A stretch of 64,000 bases of DNA from Beduinella massiliensis (GTDB lineage Bacteria; Bacillota; Clostridia; Christensenellales; Aristaeellaceae). The translations under genes were made by a program, and so were the position numbers. The stretch spans positions 1-64,000 of the forward strand of contig NZ_LT963430.1 of the NCBI RefSeq assembly GCF_900199405.1, given 5' to 3'. Shown here in pieces: positions 59,473 through 64,000 of this stretch (positions are counted from its first letter, which is position 1; each line of letters opens with the position of its first letter). Under the pieces are notes generated by a model, which saw only the letters and a program-made list of their open reading frames with translations, ran no database searches and had not been told where the DNA came from.

Positions 59473-60573
59473 TCATTTGGGCAGCGATATGACGTATGTA
59501 TCCGACCCCGACGCGACGATTACCTTGTCGCTTTGCAGCATGCCCAGGACCTTGGTAACCTGCACAGGCATCGTGTAAGCCGTGAACGTCTGCTCCCCGT
59601 ACCGGCAGCTGTACACGTGCGTTCCGGAAAACGCGTAAACGCCCTTCGTGCCCAGATAGGCGCCGATACATTCCGCCGGCAGATGCAGCACCTTGTCCGT
59701 CGCGCCGGCCATGAGCCGCAGGCTCGTGATATTCATCGACCCTTCGCCCGAAGGGGCCGGAATGAAGAGCTGATACGTGTTCTTTCCGACCTTGCGCATG
59801 TCCTGCAAATACCAGCCGTAGATCAGCACATCGCTTACGTTCTGATCCCGCGTAATGCGGTAGTCATATGCGCGGATCTTGCGCGTATCCACGACGTACA
59901 GCTTGTCGGTATAGTAGATGTCGTACACCAGCTGTTCTCCGAGCGTCGCGTTGCCGAGCACGAGCCTGCCGGGCTGATACGTCTGCAAAATGGTCGAGAT
60001 GACCGTTCCGCTCGTATCGATGCCCAGTATCCAGAGATACTCGCCGTCGCTCATCGTGAAAAAGCCCATATCCAGAAGCGTCTGATCCGCCACGGAGATC
60101 GCGTCGACGCTTGCGCCGTCCTTGTCAATGACGTAGACCGTGCCGTTGTCGCTCATGCCGACGAATGCCGCGATGTAGTCCTTGCCGATGCGTGCGAACT
60201 GAATCTCGCTGGCCATCTTGTTGTTATACGTGTTCTGCCCTCTGTCGTTGAGCGCATAAATCTGGTTAGCCGACCAGGCGACCACGCGGCCGGAACCCGT
60301 GCTGAAGCCCGCGTTAGCGCCCACCTGGAAGTTCCAGCGGGTACTGCCCGAATCGCTGACGCATTGCAGCATCGTTCCGTCGTAATAGAGGATGTTTTCC
60401 CCGAAGGGCGTAACCTCCTGGGTCGATAGCGCACCCAACCGCACAGCGCGCCCCGTCGTCTCGGTCGAGGAACCGCTGCCGACGGACCAAACGAGCAACG
60501 CGATGAGCACGATTACCGCCACCACGGCGCCAAGCACCACGACCGGCGGGATAGAATTCTTTTTCCTTTGCAT
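59473..60573 (-). CDS. Membrane-anchored beta-propeller-like protein (DUF5711-like)
   Basis: A 366-residue protein: residues 1-10 basic, 11-34 one helix (PPVVVLGAVVAVIVLIALLVW), the rest extracellular with repeated blade-like strands (GENILYYDGTMLQCVSDSGSTRWNFQVG, RVVAWSANQIYALNDRGQ, DGEYLWILGIDTSGTV). This resembles DUF5711 proteins. The start at 60573 is preferred to an ATG at 60585 because GGAGG directly abuts the latter. It shares an operon with the CvpA-like gene, and a distant resemblance to the propeller protein at 57544 is possible. Confidence 0.78.
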   Translation of the reverse strand: MQRKKNSIPPVVVLGAVVAVIVLIALLVWSVGSGSSTETTGRAVRLGALSTQEVTPFGENILYYDGTMLQCVSDSGSTRWNFQVGANAGFSTGSGRVVAWSANQIYALNDRGQNTYNNKMASEIQFARIGKDYIAAFVGMSDNGTVYVIDKDGASVDAISVADQTLLDMGFFTMSDGEYLWILGIDTSGTVISTILQTYQPGRLVLGNATLGEQLVYDIYYTDKLYVVDTRKIRAYDYRITRDQNVSDVLIYGWYLQDMRKVGKNTYQLFIPAPSGEGSMNITSLRLMAGATDKVLHLPAECIGAYLGTKGVYAFSGTHVYSCRYGEQTFTAYTMPVQVTKVLGMLQSDKVIVASGSDTYVISLPK

Positions 60574-60686
60574 GGCGGATCTCATCCTCCGATTGATTCA
60601 GTGGTCTGATATGCAGCATAGGGCATAACCATCCGTTATTGTAATTCTTTGCGCTCTTTGCCTTTTCCTCCAACCCCTGAAACTTT

Positions 60687-60926
60687 TTAAAACAGCTGTG
60701 TCTGGCTCCTGCGCCTGAGCGCCTGCGCTGCCTGCGCGGGCGACATGCCGCGCACATTGAGCAGAAAAGCCCCTCGCACGCTGGGGCGAAATCGCAGCCC
60801 TTCCATGCCTCCGGTAAAGATGACCGCGTCCATCTCCTGTCCGCTTCCCGCAGGCGCCATTTCAAAGCCCATGCCTGAAAGACTGCCCGCCATCGCTTCC
60901 AGTCCCGGCTGATACGCTACCTTCAT
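60687..60926 (-). CDS. YkuS-like (UPF0180) small protein
   Basis: A 79-residue protein: MKVAYQPGLEAMAGSLSGMGFEMAP, then AVIFTGGMEGLRFRPSVRGAFLLNVRGMSPAQAAQALRRR, which follows the YkuS/UPF0180 pattern (VAVEPGL..., VVxTG, VINAxGxTxExV) at the same length. The ATG at 60926 has GAGGAAA before it. Function unknown in all members I recall. It stands alone, divergent from cca. Confidence 0.75.
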   Translation of the reverse strand: MKVAYQPGLEAMAGSLSGMGFEMAPAGSGQEMDAVIFTGGMEGLRFRPSVRGAFLLNVRGMSPAQAAQALRRRSQTQLF

Positions 60927-61053
60927 GTGCTTTCCTCGCTTTACCGTTTCCTGTTTTCCACGCCTAAGCGTGAAGATTCCCCTATATCGTGCACAATTCG
61001 GAAGCATCTTATGTAGGGCTCTCGTGTACCAAACGAAAATCCGGTGAAAAAAC

Positions 61054-61082
61054 TTGCATCTACAGGACGCCCCATCTATAAT
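61054..61082 (+). promoter_or_regulatory. Promoter of cca
   Basis: TTGCAT (61054-61059) and TATAAT (61077-61082) are 17 bases apart, 26 bases before the start codon. Confidence 0.75.
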
Positions 61083-61107
61083 GATCAAAAACGACAGGAG
61101 GATGGCC

Positions 61108-62445
61108 ATGCAAGAGCGCTTACAGCCCATAGCGGCGAGGTTTTTCGCGGCGGGTTTTCCGGTTTACCTGGTCGGAGGCAGCGTGCGCAACGAACTGCTC
61201 GGCCTGCCCGCGTCGGATCTGGACATCTGCGGCCCCGCGAGGCCCGAACAGGTAATTTCGCTTTTTGAAGGAAGCGGTATGCGCGTCGTGCCGCGCGCTG
61301 TCCACTTCGGAACGGTGGAAATTCATTTTGAGCGTCATGGAAAACGGTATATGGCCGAGTACACGACGTTCCGACACGATTCCTACCGCTGCGGTCACCG
61401 GCCGGACAGCGTTCAGTTCACCGACCGTATCGAGATAGACGCGCTGCGACGCGACTTCCGCGTCAACGCGCTATACAGGAATCTCGTCAGCGGAGAACTT
61501 CTCGACCCTACGGGCGGACTTACGGATATTGAAAAGCGGTGTCTGCGCACGGTGACGGACGACCCGGCGCTCGTCCTTCGGGACGACGGCCTCCGTATTC
61601 TGCGCATGGCGCGCTTTGCCGCGCAGCTCCGCTTTTCGGTCGATGAAGGTCTGCTTCAGTGTGCAAAGGAATATGCGCCCCTTCTGATGGACATCGCCCC
61701 CGAACGGATTCGGGAGGAATGGGAAAAGATCCTCCTTTCCGATCTGCGCTATCCTTCGCTGCCCGGAGGCGTGGAGGCGAGCGTGGGAAGAGGACTTTCT
61801 CTGCTAGAGCAAACCGGCGCTTTCCGCGCTTTTTTCAGCGACTGTGTGCGCGACGCCGACACAGTTTTGGCACTCGCAAATCTGTTTTCCACAAATGCAG
61901 TTTTCACAATCGCCGCCAAGGACGGCGCCGACTCCTTTTTGGGCGCTTTTGGGGAAAATACCAACGTTTTGGCCCTCCGCTGCGCGGCGTTTTTTGGCAG
62001 AACGAATCCCGAAATTTTGAAAAACGCCCTGGTTTCCCTCAGGTTCTCCACAGAAATTGTGCGAAAAACGGCTATTTTTGTGGAAAACCTTTGGGATACT
62101 GTGGATAACTCTTCTTTGCGACAAAAGCTGGCCCAAATGGGTTATACACAAGGAACAGCGCTCGCCTGCATCCTTCTTGCGCGCAATCGTCCACAGGAAG
62201 CCCGCGCGGTTTTCTCCACGCTCGCCGCATTGGAGCGCGAAAACGCGCCTATGGACGTGCGGGCGCTGCGCGTGAATGGAAACGACCTGCTGCCGCTGCT
62301 AGAGGGAAAGGACAGACGGATCATGACCCCTCTTCTGGAGGCGCTGCGCGTACATTGCGTGGATGATCCCAGCGAAAACGAGCGGGAAAAGCTGCTTCTT
62401 TTCGCAAAAAAATATCTGAGGAATCAAATTCCTCAGAATAACTGA
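61108..62445 (+). CDS. cca: CCA-adding enzyme / tRNA nucleotidyltransferase (class II)
   Basis: A 445-residue polymerase that builds or repairs the CCA end of tRNA. The catalytic head has VYLVGGSVRNELLG and ASDLDICGP (GGS and DxD motifs, residues 16-40), RRDFRVNALYRNL and DPALVLRDDGLRILRMARFAAQLRF (flexible loop and RRD/neck motifs). The ATG at 61108 is chosen because GGAGG lies six bases before it. Codon use in 61880-62230 changes toward TTT and AAA triplets and carries several DnaA boxes, in contrast to the GC-rich first half. Confidence 0.95.
   Translation: MQERLQPIAARFFAAGFPVYLVGGSVRNELLGLPASDLDICGPARPEQVISLFEGSGMRVVPRAVHFGTVEIHFERHGKRYMAEYTTFRHDSYRCGHRPDSVQFTDRIEIDALRRDFRVNALYRNLVSGELLDPTGGLTDIEKRCLRTVTDDPALVLRDDGLRILRMARFAAQLRFSVDEGLLQCAKEYAPLLMDIAPERIREEWEKILLSDLRYPSLPGGVEASVGRGLSLLEQTGAFRAFFSDCVRDADTVLALANLFSTNAVFTIAAKDGADSFLGAFGENTNVLALRCAAFFGRTNPEILKNALVSLRFSTEIVRKTAIFVENLWDTVDNSSLRQKLAQMGYTQGTALACILLARNRPQEARAVFSTLAALERENAPMDVRALRVNGNDLLPLLEGKDRRIMTPLLEALRVHCVDDPSENEREKLLLFAKKYLRNQIPQNN
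61885..62150. other. DnaA-box cluster inside cca
   Basis: Within 266 bases are two consensus boxes, TGTGGATAA (62100-62108, minus sense) and TTATACACA (62142-62150), and three with one mismatch: TTTTCCACA (61885-61893), TTCTCCACA (62044-62052) and TGTGGAAAA (62079-62087, minus sense). Four of the five lie within 107 bases. The segment is more AT-rich than the rest of the gene and is 320 bases from recF. Confidence 0.65.
62404..62436 (-). terminator. Terminator of recF, embedded in the cca 3' end
   Basis: CTGAGGAAT (62416-62424) and ATTCCTCAG (62428-62436) form a perfect 9-bp stem; on the minus strand it is followed by ATATTTTTTTG. It serves recF while encoding the last codons of cca on the other strand. 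Confidence 0.8.
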
Positions 62446-62473
62446 ATCCGTACGCGCAATATGGAAAAAGTCC

Positions 62474-63574
62474 TCATGATTCCCGGAAAAGGCTGCCCGC
62501 TTCCACGCGGTAGACGGCCCCCTTCGGCGCGCCCGCGAGGTCAGACAGATCCGTGCACGTCACGATGGTCTGCACGCGGTCGATACGCTCGATGAGCTGC
62601 TGCCTGCGGCGCGGATCGAGCTCGCTCATCACGTCGTCGAGCATCAAAATGGGCGTTTCACCGCGCTCCTGCTCGATAACGGAGAGTTCTGCGAGCTTGA
62701 GCGAAAGCACGACCGTCCGCTGCTGCCCCTGCGAACCGAAGACGCGCACCTCCTTGCCGGAGATGGAGAGCTTCAGGTCGTCCCGATGTGGTCCCACGGT
62801 GGTGGTTGCGCGGCGTACGTCCTCCGGACGCGCCGCTTTCAAACGGGCCATCATCGCTTGGACGAGGTCCGATTCCTCCTTCACCTGCGTCATATACGTC
62901 ACTTCGAGCGCTTCCACGCCGCCCGCGATCGCCCGATGGCACTCGCCGGCGGCTTTCTTCAGCTTTTCAACGTATTCGCGGCGATGGCGGATGACCTCCG
63001 CCCCCGCGAGAGAAAGCTGTTCGTCCCACGCGTCCAGCGTTCCCTGCGCAGAAGGGCGCCGCTGGATTTCGCGCAGCAGGTTATTGCGCTGATTGAGCGC
63101 GCGTACATAGCGCTGAAGGGCATAAAAATAGGCCGGACGGAGCTGGGATAGCTCCATGTCGATGAACCGCCTGCGCTCGGAGGGGCCGTCCTTGACGATG
63201 GACAAATCCTCCGGCGCGAACAGCACGCCGTTCACGTGGCCCATCAGTTCACCGATACGTGCCACCTGCGTGCCGCCCACGCGTACGATCTTTCGCCTGC
63301 GATCCTCGCGCGATAGGGTGACGGAAACGTCGTGCGTGCCGTCGAGGTGGGAAACCTCCACGCCGACGAAAGCCGTGCCTTCTCCCCATCGGATGAGATC
63401 GCGGTCGTGCGGCGTGCGGTGTGAGCGCCCGAGGCAGCAAAGATGCAGTGCTTCGAGCACGTTGGTCTTTCCCTGGGCATTTTGTCCCGTCAAGACGGTC
63501 ATGCGCGCGTCGGGCAAGAGCTCGGCGCGCGCATAGTTTCGAAAGTTTTGAAGCCTGATCTTCGTCGCTTTCAT
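62474..63574 (-). CDS. recF: DNA replication and repair protein RecF
   Basis: A 366-residue SMC-like ATPase that loads RecA at gaps. Walker A is LTGQNAQGKTNVLEAL (residues 29-38), signature FGSQGQQRTVVLSLKLAE, Walker B TPILMLDDVMSELDPRRRQQL. Normal length. It starts four bases after the dnaN stop, the usual coupling, although the small yaaA gene commonly found between them is missing. gyrB does not follow; cca lies convergently downstream. Confidence 0.97.
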   Translation of the reverse strand: MKATKIRLQNFRNYARAELLPDARMTVLTGQNAQGKTNVLEALHLCCLGRSHRTPHDRDLIRWGEGTAFVGVEVSHLDGTHDVSVTLSREDRRRKIVRVGGTQVARIGELMGHVNGVLFAPEDLSIVKDGPSERRRFIDMELSQLRPAYFYALQRYVRALNQRNNLLREIQRRPSAQGTLDAWDEQLSLAGAEVIRHRREYVEKLKKAAGECHRAIAGGVEALEVTYMTQVKEESDLVQAMMARLKAARPEDVRRATTTVGPHRDDLKLSISGKEVRVFGSQGQQRTVVLSLKLAELSVIEQERGETPILMLDDVMSELDPRRRQQLIERIDRVQTIVTCTDLSDLAGAPKGAVYRVEAGSLFRES

Positions 63575-63578
63575 GGTC

Positions 63579-64000
63579 TTAGGACGCGAAGACGCGCACC
63601 GGGAGCACCAGATAGAGGTAATCCTCGCCCTCCGGCGGGCAGATGACGCAGGGACTGACGTTCGAGTTGAAGCGCATACACACGCTCTCTTCGCCGAGCA
63701 CCTTGAGCACGTCCGAGATGTAACGCACGTTAAAGGCGATGTCCATGTCCTTTCCTTCGGTCAGGATGTTCATCTGCTCCTGCACGTCGCCCAGCTCCGC
63801 GTTGGAGGTGAGCGTCAGCGTGTCGCCCTCGATGTGGAAGCGAACGAGGTTGTTCTTTCCCTCGCGGGCAATCAGGCTCGCGCGGTCGATAGAGTTGCCC
63901 AGATCCTCGCATTTGACCTGAATGCGCGTCTGCCATTCCGTCGGCAGAATCTGGCGATAGCGGATGTATTCGCCCTCGAGCAGGCGGGTGACTACGCGCG
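63579..64000 (-). CDS. dnaN: DNA polymerase III sliding clamp beta, C-terminal part
   Basis: The last 140 codons of dnaN; the start lies beyond the right edge. Seen: LEGEYIRYRQILPTEWQTRIQ, the clamp's middle/C-terminal boundary, DIAFNVRYISDVLKVLG and the end VSPCVICPPEGEDYLYLVLPVRVF, which carries the usual PxxPxxxxxYLYLVLPVR ending of the third domain that forms the binding cleft. No frameshift. It is followed by recF in the same orientation. Confidence 0.96.
   Translation of the reverse strand, partial: RVVTRLLEGEYIRYRQILPTEWQTRIQVKCEDLGNSIDRASLIAREGKNNLVRFHIEGDTLTLTSNAELGDVQEQMNILTEGKDMDIAFNVRYISDVLKVLGEESVCMRFNSNVSPCVICPPEGEDYLYLVLPVRVFAS

Overview
The window reads as a chromosomal segment of a fairly GC-rich member of the Bacillota, most likely Clostridia. 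Supporting signs are the 16S 5' end, long-form HPF, RexB/AddB-type nuclease, clade-3 catalase, PfoR-like EIIC, YkuS-like and M42 proteins, strong AGGAGG ribosome binding sites with frequent TTG/GTG starts, and TTGACA-N17-TATAAT promoters. I cannot name a genus. It lies near the replication origin: it carries the 5' end of 16S rRNA (left edge, minus), dnaA (about 17 kb, minus), and recF plus dnaN (right edge, minus). The strong minus-strand bias from 44 to 64 kb suggests that the fork moves right to left, with the origin at or beyond the right edge. Unusually, dnaA is about 45 kb away from dnaN-recF.

Layout. 0-1.4 kb: 16S 5' end, its promoter, a small membrane protein and hpf. 1.5-4.4 kb: a promoter, a 46-codon leader ORF, an attenuator-like terminator and a three-gene ABC-2 exporter (COG4587-COG3694-COG4586 type). 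4.4-11.6 kb: catalase, secreted proteins, trpS, an orphan TroA-like protein with altered metal ligands, and rarA. 11.5-16 kb: a small-ORF region, two half-size ABC exporters and an AT-rich upstream region with remnants. 16-17.8 kb: dnaA and its upstream region. 17.8-20.9 kb: a secreted protein and two tandem phosphodiester glycosidase (NAGPA-domain) proteins. 21-24.8 kb: an MBL hydrolase, a glyoxalase-I-like protein and serC-serA. 24.8-25.1 kb: a striking 288-bp array of hairpins bounded by two near-identical 40-bp hairpins. 25-27.5 kb: a cation/proton antiporter and a LysR regulator.

27.6-39.7 kb is a hexuronate (galacturonate/pectin) catabolic island. A TRAP transporter (dctP, dctQ, dctM) imports the acid sugar; KdgF handles unsaturated uronates; UxaC, UxaB and UxaA convert uronate to 2-keto-3-deoxygluconate; KdgK phosphorylates it; and KdgA, here fused to a VOC-like domain, cleaves KDPG. 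An IclR regulator heads the main operon (iclR-uxaB-uxaA-uxaC-kdgF-kdgA). A divergent Ham1-like gene sits inside the island.

39.7-64 kb: a PD-(D/E)XK nuclease-XPD helicase fusion, a serine hydrolase, a PfoR-like EIIC, an Imm5-like protein, a DUF1653 protein, a RexB-like AddB without a P-loop, a metallophosphoesterase, an HD (YqeK-like) protein, a decayed membrane-anchored GDPD pseudogene, a large polytopic membrane protein, three tandem M42 aminopeptidases, a half-rubredoxin-like 55-aa protein overlapping an epimerase, propeller-like envelope proteins, CvpA, a YkuS-like protein, cca, recF and dnaN. Two consensus DnaA boxes and three near-consensus ones lie inside the cca coding sequence. I saw no tRNA gene, CRISPR array, prophage or intact insertion sequence.
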